From Alphaproteobacteria bacterium UBA6189 (GTDB lineage: Bacteria > Pseudomonadota > Alphaproteobacteria > Rickettsiales > UBA3002), in contig DITH01000030.1 of the NCBI GenBank assembly GCA_002422745.1, positions 1 to 10,418 on the forward strand: a stretch of 10,418 nucleotides of DNA. The letters are read 5' to 3'. The notes below the pieces were generated by a model. That model was not told the DNA's origin, did no database searches, and worked only from the letters and a program-made list of their open reading frames with translations. Positions 1 to 7,031 of this stretch are shown piece after piece. Every line of letters begins with the position of its first letter. Position 1 is the stretch's first letter. A program made the position numbers and the translations under genes.

Positions 1-1038
1 GCTGGTGTCAGCGGTAAAGGCCACGCTGCCGCCGCCGAAGCCGCCGCCGCCACCCACGGTGTTAGAACTATAGCCCCGGCCGCCAGCGGCCCCCCAGAGT
101 TTTACATCGGCGGAGAAATCATTCGCCGGTGTAATCGTCCATGTCCCCCCCGAGGTAAGGAGCAGCGGACCATCCTCGTACAAATCCCAGGTCGATTTAC
201 CGTTCACGGCAGGGCTTATAACAAAACTGCGTGCTATTTCTGGGGCGGCTCCACGCAGTACTAATTTACCGGGTTTCGCTGGTCCCCCGCTATTGCCTCG
301 AAAGCCACTACTACTATTCCCGGGGGTTTCGTAATTACCTGCGGTGAGCGTCCCGTCGCTTACATAGGTAGTATTGAAGTAACCACTACCACCACCACCA
401 CCACCACCTGACGAACCGGTACCAGCTCCTGCACCGCCACCATAATAGCCACCACCACCACCACCTGCATAACTGCCGCTTGATGCATTGCCACCTTGAT
501 GCGAACTGCCACTGCTGCCAGCACCGCTACCGCCCGCAGACTGAGTGCCGCCGCCACCACCTGTGCTGCTAGTAACATCTCCTCCAGCTTGCCCCGTGGT
601 TCCACCGCCGGCACCGCCTAGTGCGCCGCGCCCACCGCCACCGCCGCCCCCAGCGATCAGGATGTCTGCGCCTGATGTGATAACAATACCGGTATATCCG
701 CCGCCGCCACCGCCGGCATAACTGCCGCTACTCGTGCCACCACCCGGGGTTCCCGCGACACCTGCACTGCCACCGCCGCCGCCAACATGAAGCGTATAGC
801 TTTGGTCTTGAATTAAGGTAACTTGGCCACCTGCATATCCGCCTGCACCGCCATTGTTGGTACTCCACCCCCCATAACCACCACCTGCACCCCAAGCGAG
901 GGCGTCGACCGCGAAGGTGACTTCAGGCACAATCGTCCAGCTGCCGCCGGCGGCGAGGGTCAGGTCGCCATCGGTGCTTAAATCCCAGGTCGATTTTCCT
1001 TCAACTGCCGGGCTGATGGAAAAGCGCCGGTTCAGCTC
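1..1038 (-). repeat. Two tandem Gly-rich modules (798-bp period) in the giant prepilin
   Basis: Module one (about 662-927) and module two (928 to the edge) start with matching segments: FSISPAVEGKSTWDL and FVISPAVNGKSTWDL. Each is followed by a GGxWTI strand, a WGAxGG motif and long Gly runs. The 17-nt DNA core AAATCCCAGGTCGATTT occurs at 182-198 and again at 980-996, exactly 798 bp (266 codons) apart, so the array arose by in-frame duplication. The second copy leaves the window, so the total copy number is unknown. Similar Gly-rich domains occur in phage tail adhesins and other surface proteins, where they can form polyglycine-II helices. That function is inferred here. Confidence 0.8.
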
Positions 1039-3021
1039 GGGCGAGGTGCCGCTGCAATAATAGGTGCTCGAGCTGGGGCATACACCGGCGCCCTGATCTT
1101 CGAGCGTGCCATTATTGCAGCGATATTGCGTGCAGCTGCCATCGCCCTCATATGGCACGAACACGGTGCCATCGGCCAGGCAACAGGTGCCGCCGCTATC
1201 GGCATGCAAACATTCGCTGGTCCCGCAGCTGGCAATCGCGCTGCAGCTGGTATCCGAGGTTTCAAGCGTGCCAGCATTGCAGGTGATACTGGCCGCGCCG
1301 GTATAGCCCGATGCACTGTTGCTGACACTCACCGAGTTGCCATTCGTCAGCGTGCTGACCGTCGCTGAGCAATGCGAATTCCAGCTGACGGTCTGGCCGC
1401 TGCAGCTGGCCGCGCAGGTGCCACTGGCGCTGATCGTGCCGTCGGTACAGGTGGCGGTCGCCGAGCCGGTATAGCCCGCATATTCGTTGTTCACGCTGGT
1501 GCTTTGCCCCACATAGAGCGGCCCGGCGCTCTCGACCGAACAGCCGCTACCCCAGCTGACGGGTTGGGCGGCGCAATTGCCCTCGGCTTCGTCGCAACTG
1601 GAGCCGGTATGGCTTTTGACCCCGCTATTGCATTGCACGGTGGTGGCGCCGACATAACCACCCGCCGTGTTGGTGACCACGATGCTTTCCCCGTCGAGAA
1701 TCGCGGTGGTGCTGGCCGAACAATGGTCGTTCCACGAGACGGTGCTGGCCCCGCAATCGTCGGAAGCGTCGCAGCTATCGTCCCAAGTATCGAGGGTGCC
1801 ATTGACGCATTTGACCGACACGCCGCCCGTGTAGCCGGTGACGGTATTGGCGATCCAGCTGGTGACGCCATCCTTCAGGGCGCGGGCCGTGCCGCCGCAG
1901 TTGGTGCGCCAGGTTAAACTCTGGCTGGCGCAATCGGCGCTCACTTCGCAGCTGGCACTGCTTTGGCTGAGTGTGCCGCTGGAGCAGGTAGCCGTGACCG
2001 AACCGGCGTAACCGCCCTGTGTATTTTCTACCGTGACGCTGCCGCCATTGCTCAACGCGGTGGTGGTGCCCGCGCAATTGCCCCAGGTGATGGGTTGCGC
2101 CGAGCAGGCAGTGCCCGTCGGCGTGCAACTGCCCGACACGCTGACCGTGCCATTGGTGCAGGTAGCTGTCCCCGAGCCGCTATAGCCCGAGGCGCTGTTG
2201 GTGACCGCCTGCGTGCCCGTATGGGCCAGGGTGCCGACGGCCGTCGAGCACCCACCGCCCCAATGGGTAGTGCCGGCAAGGCACCCGGTGATGCCGGTTT
2301 TTTCACGGTAGACGACGAGGTCGTCGAAGAAGATATCGCCGCTGCCATCACTATAGGGCGCGGCAAAAATCACGTCATTATTGGTGTCGCAATTTTCCTT
2401 ATCAACGCGGGTGATCGCCTCGTTGGATTGGGCGCGGTTGCAGTTTTTCTTTACGCCGCTGTAATTGCGCGCGCTGGCCACCAGCGCATCGGCCCCGTGA
2501 CTGACCACGGCGTAAGCCGCCCCGGCCGAGAGGGTGACCGGGCTCTCGAGCGTGCCGCTGCGCACCGTGATACTGCCGGTGCTGCTATCGCTCATATAGG
2601 TTTCCTGCGCGGTCATCGCTTCCGACACCACGTAGGTGAATTTATTCCCCCAGCAATCAGCCGCGTAGCTGGCATTGAGCTCCAGCGTGGCGAAGGGCAG
2701 GGCGCCGTACAGCACCGGCTTGGCTGTGGTCACGCGGTCGATCGCCGTGTCGCCAGCGCTGGCGGCTTCGCGCCCATAGGCAGGGTTATTGACGCCGAGG
2801 TTTTTAGGCGCGGGAATAGGGTAGCGATTATTGGCCCGCACATAGCGCTCGAGCGCGCCGTTGATTTCCTGCAATTGCTTCTGGGTAACGGGGTAACAAT
2901 CCTGCGCGGCGCGCTTTTGCAGCGCCTCGATAGCGAACCCGGCCATCAGGCTCACCAGCACGATCACCACCGTCAGCTCGAGCAGCGTAAAGCCACGAAT
3001 TTTTGCGATAAATCGCTGCAT
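1..3021 (-). CDS. Giant prepilin-like protein with Cys-rich repeats and Gly-rich modules (3' end outside window)
   Basis: The frame is open from ATG at 3021 to the left edge (1007 codons, no stop seen), so the C-terminus is missing. Residues 1-30 are a type IV prepilin signal: a short basic leader, Gly10, then FTLLELTVVIVLV with Glu at +5 (residue 15). The head domain (about 40-240) shares motifs with the three upstream genes: YPIP near 67-70, CWGN at 123-126, VVSHGAD at 172-178, FFDDLVVY at 231-238. Residues 247-593 hold six repeats of about 58 aa with four Cys each. Residues 598-656 hold eight more Cys. From about 662 two Gly-rich modules follow (662-927 and 928 to the edge), each opening with an SPAVxGKSTWDL segment. 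An AAAGG lies about 5 nt before the ATG. The protein is inferred to be exported and built into a pilus or pseudopilus as a large minor subunit with an adhesin-like surface part. The ligand is unknown. Confidence 0.88.
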   Translation of the reverse strand, partial: MQRFIAKIRGFTLLELTVVIVLVSLMAGFAIEALQKRAAQDCYPVTQKQLQEINGALERYVRANNRYPIPAPKNLGVNNPAYGREAASAGDTAIDRVTTAKPVLYGALPFATLELNASYAADCWGNKFTYVVSEAMTAQETYMSDSSTGSITVRSGTLESPVTLSAGAAYAVVSHGADALVASARNYSGVKKNCNRAQSNEAITRVDKENCDTNNDVIFAAPYSDGSGDIFFDDLVVYREKTGITGCLAGTTHWGGGCSTAVGTLAHTGTQAVTNSASGYSGSGTATCTNGTVSVSGSCTPTGTACSAQPITWGNCAGTTTALSNGGSVTVENTQGGYAGSVTATCSSGTLSQSSASCEVSADCASQSLTWRTNCGGTARALKDGVTSWIANTVTGYTGGVSVKCVNGTLDTWDDSCDASDDCGASTVSWNDHCSASTTAILDGESIVVTNTAGGYVGATTVQCNSGVKSHTGSSCDEAEGNCAAQPVSWGSGCSVESAGPLYVGQSTSVNNEYAGYTGSATATCTDGTISASGTCAASCSGQTVSWNSHCSATVSTLTNGNSVSVSNSASGYTGAASITCNAGTLETSDTSCSAIASCGTSECLHADSGGTCCLADGTVFVPYEGDGSCTQYRCNNGTLEDQGAGVCPSSSTYYCSGTSPELNRRFSISPAVEGKSTWDLSTDGDLTLAAGGSWTIVPEVTFAVDALAWGAGGGYGGWSTNNGGAGGYAGGQVTLIQDQSYTLHVGGGGGSAGVAGTPGGGTSSGSYAGGGGGGYTGIVITSGADILIAGGGGGGGRGALGGAGGGTTGQAGGDVTSSTGGGGGTQSAGGSGAGSSGSSHQGGNASSGSYAGGGGGGYYGGGAGAGTGSSGGGGGGGSGYFNTTYVSDGTLTAGNYETPGNSSSGFRGNSGGPAKPGKLVLRGAAPEIARSFVISPAVNGKSTWDLYEDGPLLLTSGGTWTITPANDFSADVKLWGAAGGRGYSSNTVGGGGGFGGGSVAFTADTS
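1243..2283 (-). repeat. Six tandem Cys-rich protein repeats (about 58 aa each) inside the giant prepilin
   Basis: Residues 247-593 of the giant prepilin fall into six units with the spacing C-x(9-10)-C-x(29-30)-C-x(10-11)-C. Each has a Trp a few residues before the second Cys (HW, TW or SW), a central GYxG motif and an NGT-like turn after the third Cys. The units are diverged, so the repeat is at protein level and not exact DNA. Four Cys per unit with a GY motif and a Gly turn recall small disulfide-bonded beta modules such as sushi/CCP domains. That is a resemblance only, not an assignment. Confidence 0.85.
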
Positions 3022-3074
3022 GTTTACCTTTAGGATAGTTTACACATTTGTTACGTTTCCTGCAATCGATACCA

Positions 3075-5126
3075 TTACATTCGCCGAATAATGACTAAGC
3101 CTTCACCATGAATACCCTGCTGAGGGTGGGAAGTGTAAAGAACGCTCCCCCCCGCACCGGGCGTAGAGGAACGTGTGTAGCCACTCCCACCTGTGCCGCC
3201 ATACAATCCATCATGCCCCGGGGCCCCGGGTGTGCCGTGTGTGGGATGTCCCAATCCCCCATGGGTTCCGCCGCCCGCATTGCCCGCTACACTCGAGGAA
3301 AATACCTTGCCATCTGAACCGTTAATGTTTGTATCACCGCCGCTAGCCACGCCCCCCGCTGCAGGGGTAAATTCGTAACTACAAGTGGCATTGCCGGTAC
3401 CTCCCCCTCCTGCAGAGAGCGGTGTTCCACTAGGGAAAGTTACGGTAGTGGTAGCCCCACTTGCAAGGCCCACAGCAAGGGTTACAGACTCGCCAGCGGT
3501 TAATGTTTTATCGACCACCGCAAGTCCCCCGGAAGCGCCGCTTGCTGAGTAAATCGAACCGATACATCCTCGAAGATCGAAGGAGGCGCCGACACTGCCT
3601 GCTCCCCACGCGTAAAACCGATACGTACCGTTTTCTGGTACCGTCCAAGTATACGACGCAGCCCGTGCAGGATAGGAACGCACATAGGGCAGAGATTTCG
3701 TGATCGTGACTGCTCCGGCACCATACGATCCCGAAGCGTAATGAGGGAATTGTGGCTGTCCACCAGCGCCAGGCCCGGTAGAGTAATTGCTTGTACCTGT
3801 ACTTCCTCCATGTCCTCCACTTAACCCATCGTAGCCCGGCGCGCCGGGAGATCCCGCAGTAGGATGCCCTGTTCCGCCATGTGTTCCACCACCATCATTA
3901 CCGACCATACTCGTGGTTGATACTTTTCCTGCAGAGCCATTAATATTAATGTCCCCGCCACTCGCCGTGCCGCCAGCGGCAGGTATAAAAGATATGGTGC
4001 AAGAGCCACAGTCGGGGCAGTTGGACGTATTAGTCACTGTGCCGCCGCCGCCGGCCGTTAAGGTAGAAGAAGATGGGATAGTAACGGTACTACTGGTAGC
4101 AGGATTTTGCGCTGCATTAATAGTAAGGGTTTCGCCAGCAGTCAGGGTACGTTCGGCGATAGTCAGAGCGCCGGAACCGCCGGTGGCATAATACATTGTA
4201 AAATACGAGTCATACCCACAGGCACGGTAATCGATGTAACTGCCGTAATTACCGGAACCCCACACATAGATTTTATAGGTGCCATCCTCTGGTACCTCCC
4301 AGCTATAGGCGGTGGAGCGGCCAGGAAAATTGTAAAGTAAATTCTCCCCGCTCGACGCAGTCGCGATATCCGCCAGGTAATAACTCAACTGGTCGTCGAA
4401 GTAATTGCTGCTGGTGGCGTTGGCGAGGGTGTAGGTGGAGGAGAGGATGAAGTTCAGATCATCGTCGCAATTCTCCTGCCGTTTTTCGGTCGATGCGCTG
4501 GCGCAGGGCACTGATGGGCCGGTCGCCAGCGTCGGCGCGGTCTGCACGCGCTGGTAGCCGCCCTGACGATCCTGCCCATAGCTGAGCAGGATGAAATCGG
4601 GATCGGGAATCTCGGTATTGAGGTTCCCCTCAGTAATGCTTGGCCGGTCGGTGGCCGTGCCGCTGCCACCGGGCGTGAGTTCGCGGTTGACCACATACAT
4701 GATGCGGTTGCCCCACTGGTCGAAGGCGTCGGCCGCGGTAAGCCCATAACCGGCCAGGGTTTGTACCGGTACCATGCCGCGGATCACTTCGGTGCTGCCG
4801 CTCAGGATCACGATGCCGGTGGGCGTGCCGGTATGGCAATTGCTGACCGCCGTGCCGAAGCTGCTATCGGTCATCGGCACGTCGGGCCGGGCAGGGCAGG
4901 GATAACGCCCGCTATGTTCATTCGCGTAACGGATCAACGCCGTTTGCAGCACGGTAAGCTGGTTGCGCGCTTCGGTCTTGGTGGCGACGGCTTTGCCCTG
5001 CACCGAGCGGTCGAGATACGCTGCCATGCCAATGGCGAACGCTGCAAACACCGCAGCGATCACTACCAGCGTATAGCCCTGCTCGTGACGGAAAAACCGC
5101 TGCAGCGCCTGCATAAATTTACTCAT
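3075..5126 (-). CDS. Prepilin-like protein with two tandem Gly-rich modules, lacking Glu at +5
   Basis: The product is 683 aa from ATG 5126. An in-frame ATG at 5225 would overlap the preceding gene by about 70 bp and give an implausible leader. The ATG at 5126 has GGGGAA about 7 nt upstream and lies 28 bp after the preceding stop. The N-terminus has a basic leader, Gly17, then YTLVVIAAVFAAF: a prepilin-type helix, but position +5 is Val22 instead of Glu. The head (about 45-250) carries the shared motifs YPCPA (75-79), QWGNRIMYVV (137-146), LLSYGQDRQG (180-189), NCDDD (219-223) and YFDDQ (242-246). Residues 262-478 and 479-683 are two copies of a Gly-rich module. Some type II secretion minor pseudopilins (GspK type) also lack Glu5 and sit at the filament tip, so a tip role is possible, but homology to GspK is not shown. 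GC falls sharply from the head to the Gly-rich part. Confidence 0.88.
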   Translation of the reverse strand: MSKFMQALQRFFRHEQGYTLVVIAAVFAAFAIGMAAYLDRSVQGKAVATKTEARNQLTVLQTALIRYANEHSGRYPCPARPDVPMTDSSFGTAVSNCHTGTPTGIVILSGSTEVIRGMVPVQTLAGYGLTAADAFDQWGNRIMYVVNRELTPGGSGTATDRPSITEGNLNTEIPDPDFILLSYGQDRQGGYQRVQTAPTLATGPSVPCASASTEKRQENCDDDLNFILSSTYTLANATSSNYFDDQLSYYLADIATASSGENLLYNFPGRSTAYSWEVPEDGTYKIYVWGSGNYGSYIDYRACGYDSYFTMYYATGGSGALTIAERTLTAGETLTINAAQNPATSSTVTIPSSSTLTAGGGGTVTNTSNCPDCGSCTISFIPAAGGTASGGDININGSAGKVSTTSMVGNDGGGTHGGTGHPTAGSPGAPGYDGLSGGHGGSTGTSNYSTGPGAGGQPQFPHYASGSYGAGAVTITKSLPYVRSYPARAASYTWTVPENGTYRFYAWGAGSVGASFDLRGCIGSIYSASGASGGLAVVDKTLTAGESVTLAVGLASGATTTVTFPSGTPLSAGGGGTGNATCSYEFTPAAGGVASGGDTNINGSDGKVFSSSVAGNAGGGTHGGLGHPTHGTPGAPGHDGLYGGTGGSGYTRSSTPGAGGSVLYTSHPQQGIHGEGLVIIRRM
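3078..4343 (-). repeat. Tandem duplicated Gly-rich modules in the 683-aa prepilin
   Basis: Module one covers residues 262-478 (4343-3693) and module two 479-683 (3692-3078). Shared landmarks in order: a PEDGTYKIYVWG / PENGTYRFYAWG strand; RTLTAGETLT / KTLTAGESVT; LTAGGGGT / LSAGGGGT; PAAGGTASGGDININGS / PAAGGVASGGDTNINGS; GGGTHGG; PGAPGYDGL / PGAPGHDGL; and a closing TGPGAGG / STPGAGG. This is a clear in-frame duplication. The modules differ in detail from those of the giant prepilin downstream but follow the same plan: an aromatic WG strand followed by Gly-rich loops. Confidence 0.88.
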
Positions 5127-5154
5127 TTGCGTTCCCCACTCTGCCCCTGGGCGA

Positions 5155-6129
5155 TTACGGACATAATACACCATCTTCCGGATATGCATAAATACATTGT
5201 GCTTCGCACGGCGAGGTTGAGGCAATATGCCGGTCGCAAATCATCGACGGGGTGGCGGCAGGGCTATTGGCGCACGGCGCACACCACATTTCGCAGCTGC
5301 TGCTACAGCCGGCCCCGGGGCCACCCAGCGTGGTGGGAATACGGTCGAGATGATTGCTTTTCCAGACCACAAAATCGTCGAAGAACGTGCTTTCCTGCGA
5401 GCCATCGTTAAAGGCGGTATCGTAGAAAATCACGTTGGCATCGTCGCAATTGCCGACATCGTTGGCGGTGCTGCTGCCGCAACTCACCGCCACACTGGTG
5501 CCGCGCAGCGGGTAGGCCCCTTTGCCGTCGGCCCCGTGGCTAAGCACCACATAAACCGCCGCGGCGCCGGCCGCGTTGGTGTTGTCTTCCTCGCGTGCGG
5601 TAGTGATAGTATAATTGGTGCCCGAGCGATCGCCGTAGCGCATGACGAGGGGGCCGTCGGTCGTGTAATAGCTTCCCAGCACACCGGCATGGGTAGCGCT
5701 GACCGCATAGAGAAGCTTATTGCCCCAGGCATCGGCGGCATAGGTATCGGGCAGGCCAAGCGTACGCACCGGAATCCCGCCGAAATAAACGATCGCATCG
5801 CCGGAAGCGGGGAGTTTCAATAACGCACTGCCACTGGTGGCACATAAGGCGGGGTCGGCGCCATCGCGTGCTTCGAGCCCGAACGTCGCATCGTCCGGAG
5901 TGAGGGCGCGGCTATAGGGGCAGGGGTAATAGCCGTTGGCGCGCTGGAACAAGGCCAGCGCTTCCTCGATTAACTGCAAGCGCTCGATGGTGGTGGTGCG
6001 GTTGGCGCCCTTGATGGCGCTGGTGCCGATCGTGACGCCGAAACTTACCAGCACGGCAATAATCACCAGCACGACACTGAGCTCGAGCAGCGAGAAGGCG
6101 CGACGGCAATAGGGGGGAATTTTCCTCAT
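5155..6129 (-). CDS. Prepilin-like protein with an eight-Cys C-terminal tail
   Basis: The product is 324 aa. A basic leader ends in Ala11, then FSLLELSVVLVIIAV gives a canonical prepilin helix with Glu at +5 (residue 16). Ala before the cleavage site is less common than Gly but tolerated by some prepilin peptidases. Head motifs: YYPCP (67-71), AWGNKLLYAVS (134-144), VLSHGADGKGAY (195-206), NCDD (227-230), FFDDFVVW (249-256). After the head, residues 275-323 hold eight Cys (275, 279, 283, 286, 298, 308, 312, 323), a probable disulfide-bonded knob. The ATG overlaps the stop of the preceding prepilin gene as ATGA and has no strong Shine-Dalgarno sequence, so translation is probably coupled. The head resembles GspG/GspH-like pseudopilins in general plan only, so no specific subunit name is justified. 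Confidence 0.88.
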   Translation of the reverse strand: MRKIPPYCRRAFSLLELSVVLVIIAVLVSFGVTIGTSAIKGANRTTTIERLQLIEEALALFQRANGYYPCPYSRALTPDDATFGLEARDGADPALCATSGSALLKLPASGDAIVYFGGIPVRTLGLPDTYAADAWGNKLLYAVSATHAGVLGSYYTTDGPLVMRYGDRSGTNYTITTAREEDNTNAAGAAAVYVVLSHGADGKGAYPLRGTSVAVSCGSSTANDVGNCDDANVIFYDTAFNDGSQESTFFDDFVVWKSNHLDRIPTTLGGPGAGCSSSCEMWCAPCANSPAATPSMICDRHIASTSPCEAQCIYAYPEDGVLCP

Positions 6130-6911
6130 AGCTGGCTCTTGGTTTGCCAGACGATCAGATCGTCGAAATGGTTTTCCTCGACCTTGCCGTTATTGAAGCG
6201 GCTGTCGTAAAACACGTCATACGGCACGGCGACGCTTAAGCTACCGCTGCCGAACCGGCAATTAGCCGAGTCGATCATGGCGTCAAACCCCGTATCGGAA
6301 ATACAGGTAGTGCTGGTGCTGCCGCTGGTGGTGCTGCCGCGCCGGTCGCCGCCGAAGCTGAGCAGCACGTAGGCGGCGCGGTCGGTCAACTCCTGGCATT
6401 GGGTGCTGCAGGGCTGTTCGAGCTTGCCCGTGCGGATGGTGATAAGGCCGGCGCTTGAAGCATTCCCGAACTGGCCGCTACCAGTGCCGGCGACGGTTAA
6501 CGGCTCGCTCACGACATAACGCAGATAGCTGCCGTAGCCGTCCTTCATGTAGGCGATGGGCAATTGCAAATCACGCACCGGTACATATCCGTAATGGATA
6601 TCGGCAGTAATGCTGCTGCTGCTACAGGCGGTGCCGCTACGAATTTCCTTACCAAAAGTCGTATCCGAGGGCCCGACCGCATGATTGGCCGGGCAGGGCA
6701 GGTACCCATACACATAACGATGCTTGGCCAGGGCCTCGCGAATCACTTCGAGGCGTTTTTGTGTCGTGTCATAGGCAGTGCGGCCCATATAGGCGGCCAT
6801 GCTTTCCAGCCCCAGTACGGCGATGATGCTGACAATCGCCATGACCACGCTCAGCTCGACGAGGCTGAAGGCGGCCTGGCGGGTACGAAGCTGTAAAGGA
6901 AAAACGCGCAT
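6126..6911 (-). CDS. Prepilin-like protein, first gene of the cluster
   Basis: The product is 261 aa from ATG 6911. The leader MRVFPLQLRTRQAA is basic and short, followed by FSLVELSVVMAIVSIIAV with Glu at +5 (residue 19). An in-frame ATG at 6959 would give a 30-residue leader and make an AT-rich, promoter-like stretch coding, so 6911 is preferred. Neither start has a strong Shine-Dalgarno sequence. Head motifs: YLPCPA (70-75), VPVRDL (110-115), LRYVVSE (130-136), VLLSFGGDRRG (182-192), HFDDLIVW (248-255). The usual WGN is replaced by YGS (126-128). The protein ends six residues after the FDD motif, so it is the minimal head with no added C-terminal domain. Its stop overlaps the next gene's start by 4 bp. 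It is likely a minor pilin or pseudopilin heading the operon. Confidence 0.87.
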   Translation of the reverse strand: MRVFPLQLRTRQAAFSLVELSVVMAIVSIIAVLGLESMAAYMGRTAYDTTQKRLEVIREALAKHRYVYGYLPCPANHAVGPSDTTFGKEIRSGTACSSSSITADIHYGYVPVRDLQLPIAYMKDGYGSYLRYVVSEPLTVAGTGSGQFGNASSAGLITIRTGKLEQPCSTQCQELTDRAAYVLLSFGGDRRGSTTSGSTSTTCISDTGFDAMIDSANCRFGSGSLSVAVPYDVFYDSRFNNGKVEENHFDDLIVWQTKSQL

Positions 6912-6952
6912 AGCCCGAGCGTAGCATAAATCATTTAAAAGGAGGTTAATTG

Positions 6953-7027
6953 GTGGCATTCGCCCGAATTTCCGCTTTATTCTTTTCAGCCTGCGGTTTT
7001 TTGGCTACGCAGCAAATGCACAGATAA
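6953..7027 (+). CDS. Possible 24-aa peptide with a near-ideal ribosome binding site
   Basis: AAGGAGGT (6939-6946) matches eight bases of the consensus Shine-Dalgarno sequence and lies 6-7 nt before a GTG at 6953. The frame runs 24 codons to TAA at 7025-7027, four nt before the tRNA. The peptide starts MAFARISALFFSACGF and is fairly hydrophobic. The strength of the site is the only real argument. The same DNA lies in the upstream region of the minus-strand prepilin operon, so the match may be chance. No function is proposed. Confidence 0.22.
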   Translation: MAFARISALFFSACGFLATQQMHR

Positions 7028-7031
7028 AACC

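Noticed and set aside
1..3021. CRISPR-like or DNA-level repeat array in the giant prepilin
   Set aside because: The repeats are coding, diverged at DNA level and in frame. There are no short identical repeats with unique spacers.
1963..3033. Long plus-strand open frame (356 codons) opposite the giant prepilin
   Set aside because: It is antisense to a frame with a canonical prepilin N-terminus, conserved head motifs and Cys repeats. Its own translation is Ala/Arg/Gly-rich with no recognisable motif.
3022..3074. Separate promoter or terminator between the third and fourth prepilin genes
   Set aside because: The 53-bp gap shows no hairpin with a T run and no convincing -35/-10 pair, so a single operon is the simpler reading.
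5127..5225. Upstream ATG extending the 683-aa prepilin by 33 residues
   Set aside because: It would overlap the preceding gene by about 70 bp and move the prepilin cleavage site far from the N-terminus. ATG 5126 has a suitable ribosome binding site and spacing.
6912..6959. Upstream ATG for the first prepilin
   Set aside because: It would place AT-rich, promoter-like DNA in the coding region and give an unusually long leader. ATG 6911 gives a normal short basic leader. Mapping the transcript start would settle it.
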